Source: JBBQXK01 sp052387255 (GTDB lineage: Bacteria > Pseudomonadota > Alphaproteobacteria > Rhodobacterales > Rhodobacteraceae). Taken from it: a stretch of DNA of 64,000 nucleotides. Both the position numbers and the translations under genes were made by a program. Positions 1 through 8,208 of the stretch are shown piece by piece. The notes beneath the pieces were generated by a model, which worked only from the letters and a program-made list of their open reading frames with translations, had not been told where the DNA came from and did not search any database. The stretch spans positions 85,998-149,997 of the forward strand of contig JBQTJI010000024.1 of assembly GCA_052387255.1 (NCBI GenBank). Direction: 5' to 3'. Every line of letters starts with the position of its first letter. Position 1 is the stretch's first letter.

Positions 1-841
1 ACAGCGTGGCCGTGGTGACGAGCGACGACAGGTCGATCACGTAGAACATCACCAGAGCACCCACGAACGGCCCCAGAACCGTGCCGGCACCGCCAACGAG
101 GACGTAGAGCAGGGGCAGGATCGAGTATTGCACGCCCGCGAATGTGGCGCCGACATAGCCGAACATCACCGCGAATGCCGCGCCTGCAGCACCCGCATAG
201 GCCCCCGACAGCGTCAGCGCCACCAGCTTTACCGCGAACGGGTTGTAGCCCAGCATGCGCGACCTTTCCTCATTCTCGCGCATCGCGACCATGCTGCGGC
301 CAAGGGCGCTGCGGGTCAGGGCCAGGTGGCCGAGCAGGGCCACGGCGAACAGGGCAAGGGAGGCCAGATAGCGCGGGGTGTCGGCGCTCAGGTCTAGCGG
401 GCCGACGGCGCGGGCGGCGCGGTCGATGACGAAGCCTTCGTCGCCGCCGGTCACGGGGCCGAAGTACAGCAACGTCAGATACCCGGCCTGCGCGAACATC
501 AGCGTCACGATCATGAAGCTGACGCCCCCGGTGCGCAGGGCCAGCAGGCCGACAGCCCCGGCCAATGCCGCACCCGCCAGCACACCCAGGGCCAACGCGG
601 GGCCGGCCGGGATGGCCAGCAGGCTGATGCCCAGCCCTGCCGCGTACATGCCGGCGGCGAAGAACAGTGCGTGGCCCAGCGACAGCAGGCCGGTGGTGCC
701 GAAGGCGATGTTGTACCCCATGGCAAAGACCGCCATCACCATGACGCGCGCCACGTTGGTGTGGTGATAGGCGGGCAGCAGCCAGTTCGCGGCCAGCAGG
801 GCGGCGATCACCGCCAGATGCAGGGCCAGGGCGCGGGTCAT
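1..841 (-). CDS. livM: LivM-type ABC permease (partial, runs off left edge)
   Basis: Inner-membrane channel subunit of a branched-chain/hydrophobic amino acid (HAAT) ABC importer, expected to pair with the LivH homologue beside it. Only the first 280 codons are in the window; the frame stays open from the ATG at 841 to base 1. The translation is strongly hydrophobic with several membrane helices and carries the LivM-like segment GTTGLLSLGHALFF near residue 50. The start overlaps the livH stop as ATGA, so the two are translationally coupled. The ATP-binding subunits (LivG/LivF) are expected beyond the left edge. The true substrate cannot be told from the sequence; the neighbouring catabolic genes suggest it need not be an amino acid. 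Confidence 0.85.
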   Translation of the reverse strand, partial: MTRALALHLAVIAALLAANWLLPAYHHTNVARVMVMAVFAMGYNIAFGTTGLLSLGHALFFAAGMYAAGLGISLLAIPAGPALALGVLAGAALAGAVGLLALRTGGVSFMIVTLMFAQAGYLTLLYFGPVTGGDEGFVIDRAARAVGPLDLSADTPRYLASLALFAVALLGHLALTRSALGRSMVAMRENEERSRMLGYNPFAVKLVALTLSGAYAGAAGAAFAVMFGYVGATFAGVQYSILPLLYVLVGGAGTVLGPFVGALVMFYVIDLSSLVTTATL

Positions 842-1719
842 GGGCTTCGCGCACCGAACAGGCCCTGCGGGCGGAACACCAGCACCAGCGCCACCAGCAG
901 CGTGGCGAGGATCTTGGCCAGCGTGGGCGAGAAGAACACGCTGACCACCCCGTCCGACAGCCCGATCGCCAGCGCCGCCACCACTGTGCCGCGCAGGGAC
1001 CCCAGCCCGCCGATGATGACCACGATGAAGGACAGAAGCAGGGGATCGGCCCCCATCAGGTAGTGCGCCTGCGAAATCGGCACCACCAGCACGGCCGCCA
1101 CTGCCGCCAGCCCCGCACCAAGGGCGAAGACGCCTGCATAGACCCGGTCGGTGTCGATGCCGAAGGCGCGGGCCGTGTCGCGGTCCATCTGCGTGGCGCG
1201 CATGACAAGGCCCGCCCTGGTGCGGGTCATGAAGCGCCAGACACCCAGCAGGACCGCGACGGCGGCGACGATGACGAACAGCTTGTAGCCCGACCAGCCG
1301 AACCATGGCAGCTGGATCCGCCAGGTGAAGGGGGCCTCGACCGGGCGGGCATCGGGGCCATAGAGCGTGAGGGCGGCCTGTTGCAGGATGTACAGAAGGC
1401 CGATGGTGGCGACGATGGTCGCCTCGGGGTCGTAGTTCAGGCGCTTCAGGACCAGCCGGTCGGTGGCCAGCGCCACCGCGCCGACGGCAACCGGGGCGAC
1501 GGCCAGCGCGACAACGAAGGCGACCCAGGGCGGGCCGGGCACGCCTTGCGTCACGAACCACGCCACCACTGCGCCCAGCATGAAGAATTCGCCATGCGCC
1601 ACGTTGACCACGCGCATGACGCCGAACACGAGGCTGAGCCCCACGGCGGTCAGCGCCAGGACCGCCGCCGTGACGCATCCCTCCATCAGTGCCAACAGCA
1701 GGAACGGGCCGAAGTCCAT
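838..1719 (-). CDS. livH: LivH-type ABC permease
   Basis: Second permease subunit of the HAAT-family importer, 293 residues, the usual length. It is hydrophobic throughout and holds the LivH signature VNVAHGEFFMLGA near residue 38 and a late cytoplasmic-loop-like segment AFGIDTDRVYAGVFALGAG. It lies 7 bp downstream of a secreted hypothetical gene and overlaps livM by 4 bp. Order on the minus strand is substrate-binding protein, hypothetical, livH, livM, so the hypothetical gene interrupts what is normally a compact operon. Confidence 0.88.
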   Translation of the reverse strand: MDFGPFLLLALMEGCVTAAVLALTAVGLSLVFGVMRVVNVAHGEFFMLGAVVAWFVTQGVPGPPWVAFVVALAVAPVAVGAVALATDRLVLKRLNYDPEATIVATIGLLYILQQAALTLYGPDARPVEAPFTWRIQLPWFGWSGYKLFVIVAAVAVLLGVWRFMTRTRAGLVMRATQMDRDTARAFGIDTDRVYAGVFALGAGLAAVAAVLVVPISQAHYLMGADPLLLSFIVVIIGGLGSLRGTVVAALAIGLSDGVVSVFFSPTLAKILATLLVALVLVFRPQGLFGARSP

Positions 1720-1726
1720 GGGTCAA

Positions 1727-2326
1727 CTAGAACAACTGAACTTGACGGGAAAAATAACCCACACTTGCTTCAAACTCGCCGACTGTTGGCGGCTCTGATG
1801 CCAACACTCCCGTCGCAACCCAACGCCTTTGATAAAACCACATCTCCAGAATCGGCGATCCAGGGGTGAGGGACGCGCCGAAACACTTCGCAACATGCGG
1901 TTCGACAGTTTCGCCTTTCTCGACTTGAGCAAACCCACGCGCGCAAATCGAGAAACGCGCGCCCTGTTGTTCGCCGAAGTAACTAGATGGGAGTAGGCCC
2001 CAAGTGATCTGAGCGTCAGGCGAGCCATTTACCCATCTACCATCAGTGTTTGCGTTGGCCGCGATTTGCGACCAGTCGAGCACATTGCGTTCCAATGAGC
2101 CGACACGCATGTGCAATCCATCTGGAAAAATGTTGCACCGGATAGGTGTGTTGGAGCCGTCCACCTCCTCCCAGCACCACATAGAGGCAGGAAGTGTGAT
2201 GCCATATACCTTCTGCGCAGCTTCCGATGTCAATTCGTTTACTCCCACAAAACCCTCCTGCGCCGACGCAGGCGTCCAGAAAAGGATGAGTGCAAGCGAG
2301 CAGACGATATCCAAAGTTTTTTCCAT
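1727..2326 (-). CDS. Secreted hypothetical protein, lower GC
   Basis: Unrecognised protein of about 199 residues. The chosen ATG at 2326 begins a good Sec signal peptide (charged start, hydrophobic core around residues 8-18, likely cleavage after ASA); an ATG six codons upstream (2344) is possible. The mature part has scattered Trp and Cys residues and no motif I can name. Two stretches counted by hand (1741-1800 and 2041-2100) are 52% and 55% GC, against 65% in a stretch of livH (1261-1320), which suggests acquisition. It sits between the genes for a substrate-binding protein and LivH, so it is probably cotranscribed with the transporter. Whether it works with the transporter is unknown. Confidence 0.6.
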   Translation of the reverse strand: MEKTLDIVCSLALILFWTPASAQEGFVGVNELTSEAAQKVYGITLPASMWCWEEVDGSNTPIRCNIFPDGLHMRVGSLERNVLDWSQIAANANTDGRWVNGSPDAQITWGLLPSSYFGEQQGARFSICARGFAQVEKGETVEPHVAKCFGASLTPGSPILEMWFYQRRWVATGVLASEPPTVGEFEASVGYFSRQVQLF

Positions 2327-2383
2327 CTTCGCACGAGTTTCCACCAGGCTAGCGCCCGTGACTGCTGGCCCCGGGCGATGTCA

Positions 2384-3652
2384 TCAGAACGCCTGCGCCG
2401 TGTAGTCCACGGCGTCGTCATAAAGGCCATCCTCGATCGAGGTGCGATGCACGCGCACCAGCTTGCCGCCCTCGACCTTGGAGATGTTCTGCGACCCGAA
2501 GACCTGGTGGGTCTTGCCGTTGAACCGCTTGGCCCCCTGCGGATGGGCGTCGCCTGCGGGCAGGTCGGTCATCGCCTCGACCGCTTCGACGAACTTCTGG
2601 CGGTCGGCGGGGCCCTGGTAACCGCTGGCCGTCATCGCGTCGCGGATGACGTGCAGGGTTTCCCAGCAGCTGAACATGTGGCTGAAGGTGGCCACATCGG
2701 CAGGGTCGGCGACCGAGGCCCCGTTGTCGTCCACCCCCACCGCCGTGCGATAGGTGGCCTCTTCCGGCCCGGCATCGGACTGCTTCATGCGGCAGTGGGC
2801 CTCCCAGAAATGGGTGCCTTCGAGGAATTCGAGACCGGGCGAGGCGATATCGACGGCCTCGAGGCTGTCCATGAAGCCGAAGATCTGGGGTTTCGCGCCG
2901 CTGCCGTAGAACTCGCCCAGTTCCTTGACGAAGTTCAGGACGGCGGGGCCGACCATGACGTGGTACAGCACCTCGGTTTCGGAGGGGATCTGCGGGAAGT
3001 AGCGGGTGAAGCTGGTCTCGGTCGGCGGGATGGCGATCTGGGCGATGACCTCGCCCCCCTGCGCGGCCATCGCGGCGGTGAAGAAATCGCGGTGGTCGTG
3101 GCCGAAAGCAAAGTCGGGGAAGATCATCGTGACCTTTTTCCCGAGGTTCGCGGAAACCCAGGGGGCCATCGACGCGATCTGCGACCGCACGTCGGTGATG
3201 CCGGGCTGCAGGGTCCAGCGGTTCAGCATGCCCGAGGCCACATGATACCCTTCGGAACAGACCAGGTAGGGCACCTTCAACTCACCCGCGCGGGGGGCCG
3301 AGCCGATCACGACGTGGCTGAACAGCGGACCGAAGATCACGTCGCACTGGCTTTGCGTGGCCAGTTTCTCGACCACCTCCGACCCGCGCTTGGGGTCGGT
3401 GCCGTCATCCTCGAAGATCACCTCGACGGGCCGGCCGTTGATCCCGCCTGCCGCGTTCAGGGCGGCAAGGGCGGCCTGCGCGGTGCGTTCGTACCAGCGG
3501 CCGTAGGAGGCCCCGATGCCGGTGCGGTGCAACTGGAACCCCAGCCGGATCGGGCCCGACGATTGCGCCTGGGCGAACCGCGGCAGGGCCAGGGCGGCGC
3601 TGCCTGCGGCCAGGCCTTGCAGCACGGTACGGCGGGGAAGGGCAAGGGTCAT
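2384..3652 (-). CDS. Periplasmic substrate-binding protein, Leu/Ile/Val-type (type 1 fold)
   Basis: Captures the substrate for the LivHM importer downstream. 422 residues from the ATG at 3652, chosen because GGAG lies 8 bases upstream; an upstream ATG at 3688 lacks this. The N-terminus has a twin-arginine-like signal (LPRRTVLQGLAAG) ending near AQA. The mature part opens with the typical IRLGF strand and contains GGINGRPVEVIFEDDGTDP and DVIFGPLFSHV, both characteristic of the Peripla_BP_6 family. Ligand specificity is not evident. Proximity to an N-heterocycle-type catabolic cluster suggests it may bind a substrate of that pathway rather than leucine. Confidence 0.85.
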   Translation of the reverse strand: MTLALPRRTVLQGLAAGSAALALPRFAQAQSSGPIRLGFQLHRTGIGASYGRWYERTAQAALAALNAAGGINGRPVEVIFEDDGTDPKRGSEVVEKLATQSQCDVIFGPLFSHVVIGSAPRAGELKVPYLVCSEGYHVASGMLNRWTLQPGITDVRSQIASMAPWVSANLGKKVTMIFPDFAFGHDHRDFFTAAMAAQGGEVIAQIAIPPTETSFTRYFPQIPSETEVLYHVMVGPAVLNFVKELGEFYGSGAKPQIFGFMDSLEAVDIASPGLEFLEGTHFWEAHCRMKQSDAGPEEATYRTAVGVDDNGASVADPADVATFSHMFSCWETLHVIRDAMTASGYQGPADRQKFVEAVEAMTDLPAGDAHPQGAKRFNGKTHQVFGSQNISKVEGGKLVRVHRTSIEDGLYDDAVDYTAQAF

Positions 3653-3722
3653 GTCGGTTGCTCCGCTGCTGGGGTGGTTTTCCGGCAAACATGTTCGCCC
3701 GGCGTCGCCTTGTCCAATGGAA

Positions 3723-5057
3723 TCACGCCCCCGCAGGCGATGAAAGCAGCCACAGCCCCAGCACCGTGTAACCGACCATCAGCACGGTCAGCGGCAGGTG
3801 CGCCGCCGCCCGCACCCCCGGCCCCGCCAGCCGGAAGGCCAGCACCACCGCCAGCACATGCGCGCAGAGGATCGCCGCGAACTGCGCGTTCCAGACGGCG
3901 GTCATCGCGGCGTGGTCGGCCAGGAACCCCATCGAGACAAAGAACGGCTCCAGCCCCAGCAGGGCATCGCCCCGGAACAGCGGGTCGTTCAGTGCGGCCA
4001 GCGTGTACTGGCCGGTGGACAACATCGTCACCAGATAATGCGCCCCGTGATACCCCGCCGCGATGGCCAGAAAGCTGAGGGCAACCGGACCCGCCCGCAA
4101 CCCCGCGCCCAGCCGGATCGCCCCCAGGATCGCCGCCGCCGTCAGCCCCCACACCGCCAGCAGGCCTGCCGTGTTCACCCCCTGCACCGCCGACCGACCG
4201 GTGAACTCCAACGGGTTCTCGCCCACCAGCGCCAGCCACCAGAAGGTGACCTGCAGCCCGTCGAAGGTCAGCCCCGCCAGCGCCAGCGTGACGAAGGCGA
4301 TGGCCGAAGGGGTCAGCGGGGCCATGTCCAGCACCTGCGTTCCGGGCCAGCCTGTGCGCAGCCGGGCCCGGTTGCCGGTGATCTCCAGCCACAGGGGCGC
4401 GATGCGGGCGAGCCAGCCGAAGTAGACCGTCAGGAACTCGCCCTGCCGCAGCCAGCCGTCGCCCGCCAGCACGCCCAAGGCCAGCATCGCCAGGCCATAG
4501 GCGGCCAGCACCGTGGCCAGCACCGCCGGGTCCTCGGGTGACAACGACACCAGGGCGAACCAGAGGAACCCGAACAGCCCCGCCACGGCTGGCCAGTGGC
4601 CCAGCCCGTCCAGCCGCAGGGTCGCGGTCATCCCGAAGGCCAGCCGGATCAGCCGCACCGGCCCGGTCCAGGGGTTCACCGCCCGCCACAGGTTGCCGCA
4701 CAGGATCGACGCCAGGGGCAGCGCCACCCAGACCCCGGTCCAGAACACCAGCGTCAAGAGGTTGTGCATCGGATCGCGCGGGCCGAGGGCCCCGACACCG
4801 ATCAGCCCGGCCCACAGCAGGAAGGACAGCGTGCTGGTCAGCGTCCCGGGCAGAAGGACCGGGCGCTGCCACAGGGTGACCGCGCGCATCACAGGCAGGC
4901 GGGGCAGGACGGCCACCAGCAGCGCCGTCACGGCAACGGTCGCCGCCGCCCCGGCCATGTAGTGCCCCGTGGGCAGGGTCAGCACCACCGAGGCGGGCAG
5001 GGCGCAGGCGGCGGCGGCACCGGGGAGAAGGCAGATGAGGGCGGCCAGCCCCCTCAC
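3723..5057 (-). CDS. Polytopic membrane protein of unknown function
   Basis: 444 residues from a GTG at 5057 that overlaps the stop of the upstream gene (GTGA). The first about 20 residues look like a signal peptide, followed by roughly ten or more hydrophobic helices. The segment LCGNLWRAVNPW near the middle resembles membrane proteins that databases label fenitrothion hydrolase, a name of doubtful value; I cite it only as a weak likeness. It is translationally coupled to the AA_synth gene, so it probably belongs to the same catabolic unit, perhaps as a transporter or membrane-bound enzyme. The start in another frame further upstream can be dismissed because it would overlap the next gene extensively. 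Confidence 0.6.
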   Translation of the reverse strand: MRGLAALICLLPGAAAACALPASVVLTLPTGHYMAGAAATVAVTALLVAVLPRLPVMRAVTLWQRPVLLPGTLTSTLSFLLWAGLIGVGALGPRDPMHNLLTLVFWTGVWVALPLASILCGNLWRAVNPWTGPVRLIRLAFGMTATLRLDGLGHWPAVAGLFGFLWFALVSLSPEDPAVLATVLAAYGLAMLALGVLAGDGWLRQGEFLTVYFGWLARIAPLWLEITGNRARLRTGWPGTQVLDMAPLTPSAIAFVTLALAGLTFDGLQVTFWWLALVGENPLEFTGRSAVQGVNTAGLLAVWGLTAAAILGAIRLGAGLRAGPVALSFLAIAAGYHGAHYLVTMLSTGQYTLAALNDPLFRGDALLGLEPFFVSMGFLADHAAMTAVWNAQFAAILCAHVLAVVLAFRLAGPGVRAAAHLPLTVLMVGYTVLGLWLLSSPAGA

Positions 5058-5638
5058 CGCAACCCGTCCTCGCCCCTGACCTGATCGACCTCGAGCCCCC
5101 CCATCCGGCTGTGCACGCGGCCCCCCCGTGCCATGGCCAGCGCGAACAGCACCTCGCCCGCGCGCGGCGCATCCTCGGCGCGGATGGTGATCACGTCGAA
5201 CCGCGACCGCACGTAGGCCGCGTTCAGATGGCCAAGCGGCACATCCAGCGTGGCCCCCATGCCGCCGACCTTCATCGCGCTTGGCACGATGGCGCGGCAC
5301 TCGCCCAGCCGTTCGCGCATGCCGTAGCCGCCCGCGACGTGCCAGATCGCGCCGTGTTCGCTTTCGCCGTCCTCGCCGACGATGGCCCCCTTGCCATAGG
5401 CGTCGATCCCCGGGCGACCCCCCAGGGCGGCGACCAGACGGTCGGTCAGGGCCAGGGCGAGCGGCTTCAGCGCCTCCATCGCCGGGTGCAGGTCGGGCGC
5501 GTGGCGGCCCGCATAGGGATTGGCGCAGATGGCAAAGATCGCGCCGCGCTGCACGGGGATTGCGGGCGGGGGGCCGCCTTCGTGCAGGATGTCCTCGATC
5601 TGCAGCGTGATGCGGCGGAGGGGGAAGTCAGGGATCAT
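5054..5638 (-). CDS. AA_synth / DUF1185 family protein
   Basis: 194 residues from the ATG at 5638. The family (PF06684) is known from one structural study as a variant of the chorismate-mutase-like fold, with a suggested but unproven role in amino acid metabolism. Recognisable family features are the N-terminal IEDILHEGG, CANPYAGRHAPDL near residue 38, YGKGAIVGEDGESEHGAIWH, and RAIVPSAMKVGGMG followed by LDVPLGH. It overlaps the UPF0280 gene upstream by 11 bp and the membrane protein downstream by 4 bp. In this context it is a candidate for a ring-opening or cyclic-amide hydrolase step, which is inference from the fold and neighbours only. Confidence 0.8.
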   Translation of the reverse strand: MIPDFPLRRITLQIEDILHEGGPPPAIPVQRGAIFAICANPYAGRHAPDLHPAMEALKPLALALTDRLVAALGGRPGIDAYGKGAIVGEDGESEHGAIWHVAGGYGMRERLGECRAIVPSAMKVGGMGATLDVPLGHLNAAYVRSRFDVITIRAEDAPRAGEVLFALAMARGGRVHSRMGGLEVDQVRGEDGLR

Positions 5639-6461
5639 GGGGGACGGACTCCAGCACCGGGAAGGCCCCGGCGACGCGCAGGTCAGATTGCAGGAAAAGT
5701 GCCGCCCCTTCAATCAGCCCGCGCGCGCCAAAGACGCGGGCCACCGCGAGGCCCCGGTCGAGCGCCCGGGCGACGTCGGCGGCGGACAGGGGCCCGACGC
5801 CCACGGTCACCAGGCGGTCACCAAGATCGCTGTCGGCCTTCACCTCGGTCGCCGGTCGCCTGAGGATCGCCGGATGGCCCGGCAGGTCGACGGCATTGGC
5901 GATCATCGTGGCCGCCGCGTCGGCCATGGCCGCCGTGCGCGCCAGCACGGTAACGGCATCGGCGATGCCCAGCGACTGGCTGCGCCCGCGCCAGCCCGAG
6001 GTTGCGATGCCGCGTACCGGGTCTTCGGCGCGGACGGTGATCCGGTCGGGCCAGCCGGGACGGGCGGCGACGGCCACGTCGAACCGCGCGCCCGGTGCCA
6101 GATGCAGCGCGATGTCGCCGCCGTTGTTCACATGGGCGCGGCGGATGCCGGGGCCGTCCACCATCGCCGCCAGCACAGCCTGTGCCACCGCTCCGGCCAC
6201 GGCCGCCATGGGCGTGATGAAGGCCGGGCGGAACGGCGCAACCGCCGCCGCCATCGCCTGCGCCACGGGGCCGCGCAGGGCCTGCGGTTCGGGCGACCGC
6301 AGGGCGGGCAGTTCCGCGACCAGTTCCGCCAGCAGGCCGTCGAAACGGGCGATGGCGCGGGCCTCGGCTCCGGCTGCGCCGGAACCTTCGGCGGCCAGGA
6401 TCAGGTCGATCGGGCCGTGGTGCAGGTGCAGGCGACCGTCGGACAGGCGCGCGACCTGCAT
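5628..6461 (-). CDS. UPF0280 family protein (ApbE-like)
   Basis: 277 residues, the usual length for UPF0280. The family is related to ApbE-type flavin transferases but its reaction is not established. Visible features are the hydrophobic core VNNGGDIALHL near residue 130, RGIATSGWRGRSQSLGIADAVTVLA (typical of the ApbE fold, where a Ser/Thr-containing loop precedes an acidic metal-binding region) and MADAAATMIANAV. The start ATG at 6461 lies just after a repeat-bearing intergenic stretch. The gene is followed with an 11-bp overlap by the AA_synth gene. A cofactor-attachment or ring-cleavage role within the local pathway is possible; neither is shown. Confidence 0.78.
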   Translation of the reverse strand: MQVARLSDGRLHLHHGPIDLILAAEGSGAAGAEARAIARFDGLLAELVAELPALRSPEPQALRGPVAQAMAAAVAPFRPAFITPMAAVAGAVAQAVLAAMVDGPGIRRAHVNNGGDIALHLAPGARFDVAVAARPGWPDRITVRAEDPVRGIATSGWRGRSQSLGIADAVTVLARTAAMADAAATMIANAVDLPGHPAILRRPATEVKADSDLGDRLVTVGVGPLSAADVARALDRGLAVARVFGARGLIEGAALFLQSDLRVAGAFPVLESVPHDP

Positions 6462-6482
6462 GGTCAGGTCCAGGCGGAAAGG

Positions 6483-6540
6483 CCGGGGGGGCTGTCTGCC
6501 CCCCCGGACCCCCCCGAGGATATTTGTGGACAGAAAAAGG
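6483..6540 (-). repeat. Dispersed intergenic element, copy A (hairpin plus conserved tail)
   Basis: A perfect 10-bp hairpin (6483-6492 with 6498-6507, loop TGTCT) followed by a second C-run and the tail at 6517-6540. On the minus strand the tail reads CTTTTTCTGTCCACAAATAT, nearly the same as copies B and D. It lies in the 322-bp gap (6462-6783) downstream of the reductase-like gene, so it could end transcription there. Confidence 0.75.
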
Positions 6541-6684
6541 GGGCCGTTAAGGAAATCTTAGCAACGAAAGGGCAAATCTGTCGTTGCGGTACAGGCTGGG
6601 AAGCCGATGACCGCGACGGGAAAAGGCGCGCCTCGGATCGGCTTGGTCTGACCACCCGGACCGGGGCGCGCTGACACGCTGCGG

Positions 6685-6751
6685 CTTTTTCTGTCCCCAA
6701 GTATTCTCGGGGGGTGAGGAGCGAAGCGACGAGGGGGGCAGACAGCCCCCC
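6685..6751 (+). repeat. Dispersed intergenic element, copy B (inverted relative to A)
   Basis: Tail CTTTTTCTGTCCCCAAGTAT at 6685-6704, then a G-run, and a hairpin GGGGGGC/GCCCCCC at 6733-6739 and 6745-6751. It is in opposite orientation to copy A 140 bp away, so the gap 6462-6783 is bounded by an inverted pair. The rest of this gap (6541-6684) holds no gene I can see; it contains only the upstream region of the UPF0280 gene. Confidence 0.75.
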
Positions 6752-6783
6752 GCCTCGGTTCCGCCGGGTGCGCGCGCGTCCGG

Positions 6784-8208
6784 TCATCCCTGCCCCACCA
6801 GCCGGGCCGCCTGCGGGTATTCGCCGCCCTGCCGCATCACATCGTCCAGGCTGCGGACCGCCCCGTTGTGCCCGCCCATCGCCAGGTAGTCGGCGCGCGG
6901 CAGGGTGAATTCGAGGGGGGCCACCAGCGCAGGCGTGGGCACATAGCCGAAGGCCCCCGGCGGCAGGCGCGTCACATCGACCATGAAGGTGATCCCGCCC
7001 CCCGGCCAGACGTAACACTCCGCCCCGCCGCTGGTCAGCCGCGTGTGGCCGCCCTGCACCGACTGCGTCAGGCGCACCGGGTTCCGCGTCACGCCCGCCC
7101 GCAAGGACCCGCCTGCCCCGCCCATGAACAGCACCGTGCAGCGCGAGGGTTCGCAGTTTTCGTCGATCAGGCGCACGGTCGGCAGCAGCGCGTCGGGCAG
7201 GGCTGCGGGTTGCGGGGTCAGGGTGTCGTCCAGCACGTAGTAGGCGAACTCTTCGCCCGTCGTCGACACCATCAGCAGGCGCAGGCCGGGCCGCGCGCCC
7301 TTCTTCGGCAGCCAGGGGCCGAGGATCTGCAACGGGTCGGTCAGCCGCGTGCCGCCCCAGCCCTGCCCCGGCTCGGACACGCGGAAATAGCGGCCCGGCG
7401 TCGAGCGGTGGCCGAGGATGCGGATGCCGGTCGGCTCCCACCCCAGGACGCGGCCCGCCTGGTGTTCGCTGACCACGCCGGTGATGTGGTCGTCGACCAC
7501 CACCACCTCGTCCACCAGACCGCGCCACCCTGCCGCAAACATGCCGATGGTGGCCGACCCGCAGCCGACGCGCATGCGGTTCTCGGGCTTGCCGTCCACG
7601 ACAGGGGCAGCGCCTGCCTGCACCAATACGGCCGAGCCGCCGTCGATCATCAGGTCCACAGCCTGTCCGTTGCACAGGGCCAGCAGGGCGGCGCAGGTGG
7701 CGCGGCCCTCGGCCTTGGTCCCGCCGGTCAGGTGGTGGACGCCGCCCAGCGACAGCATCTGTGACCCGTATTCGGCGGTGGTGACATGGCCGATCACCTC
7801 GCCCTCGGCGCGCACCGGGGCGGTTTCGGGGCCGAGGAAGCGGTCGGTGTCGATCTTCACCTTGACCCCGCAGTACGAGAAGATGGCTTCGGTCACCACG
7901 GTGACCATGTCGGCCCCTGCCACCTGCGAGGACACGATGAAAGGCGCGGGCTTGTAGTCGGGATAGGTCGTGCCCGCACCGATGCCGGTCACGCGGGTGT
8001 CGGCGGGGAAGGGATCGCCGTCCCAGTCGCGGGCGGCGAAGGGCACGATGCGGTCGCCCCGCGCGGTGGCGGCGGACAGCATCACCACCGGGTCGGTGCG
8101 CACGATGCGGCCTGCGTCATTGGCATAGCGGTCGCAGGCCCCGGTCTGGCCGGGGGCGACATAGCACATCACCGGGCAGGCGCCGCAGCGGATCTTGTCG
8201 TCGCTCAT
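6784..8208 (-). CDS. 6-hydroxynicotinate-reductase-like Fe-S protein
   Basis: 474 residues. It resembles the protein family named after 6-hydroxynicotinate reductase of anaerobic nicotinate fermenters (reduction of a hydroxylated pyridine ring using reduced ferredoxin). The N-terminus has Cys8, Cys11, Cys15 and Cys25, arranged to bind an iron-sulfur cluster. Further on are VTGIGAGTTYPDYKPAPF, GSATIGMFAAGW and a C-terminal GGGITFMVDV. The start ATG at 8208 overlaps the stop of the molybdenum hydroxylase as ATGA, so the two enzymes are made together. Finding this in a probably aerobic bacterium is notable; the substrate is unknown and the name is by resemblance. Confidence 0.7.
   Translation of the reverse strand: MSDDKIRCGACPVMCYVAPGQTGACDRYANDAGRIVRTDPVVMLSAATARGDRIVPFAARDWDGDPFPADTRVTGIGAGTTYPDYKPAPFIVSSQVAGADMVTVVTEAIFSYCGVKVKIDTDRFLGPETAPVRAEGEVIGHVTTAEYGSQMLSLGGVHHLTGGTKAEGRATCAALLALCNGQAVDLMIDGGSAVLVQAGAAPVVDGKPENRMRVGCGSATIGMFAAGWRGLVDEVVVVDDHITGVVSEHQAGRVLGWEPTGIRILGHRSTPGRYFRVSEPGQGWGGTRLTDPLQILGPWLPKKGARPGLRLLMVSTTGEEFAYYVLDDTLTPQPAALPDALLPTVRLIDENCEPSRCTVLFMGGAGGSLRAGVTRNPVRLTQSVQGGHTRLTSGGAECYVWPGGGITFMVDVTRLPPGAFGYVPTPALVAPLEFTLPRADYLAMGGHNGAVRSLDDVMRQGGEYPQAARLVGQG

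Noticed and set aside
838..854. Possible frameshift at the livH-livM junction
   Set aside because: The overlap is an ordinary ATGA start-stop overlap; livM is open from 841 to the left edge in one frame.
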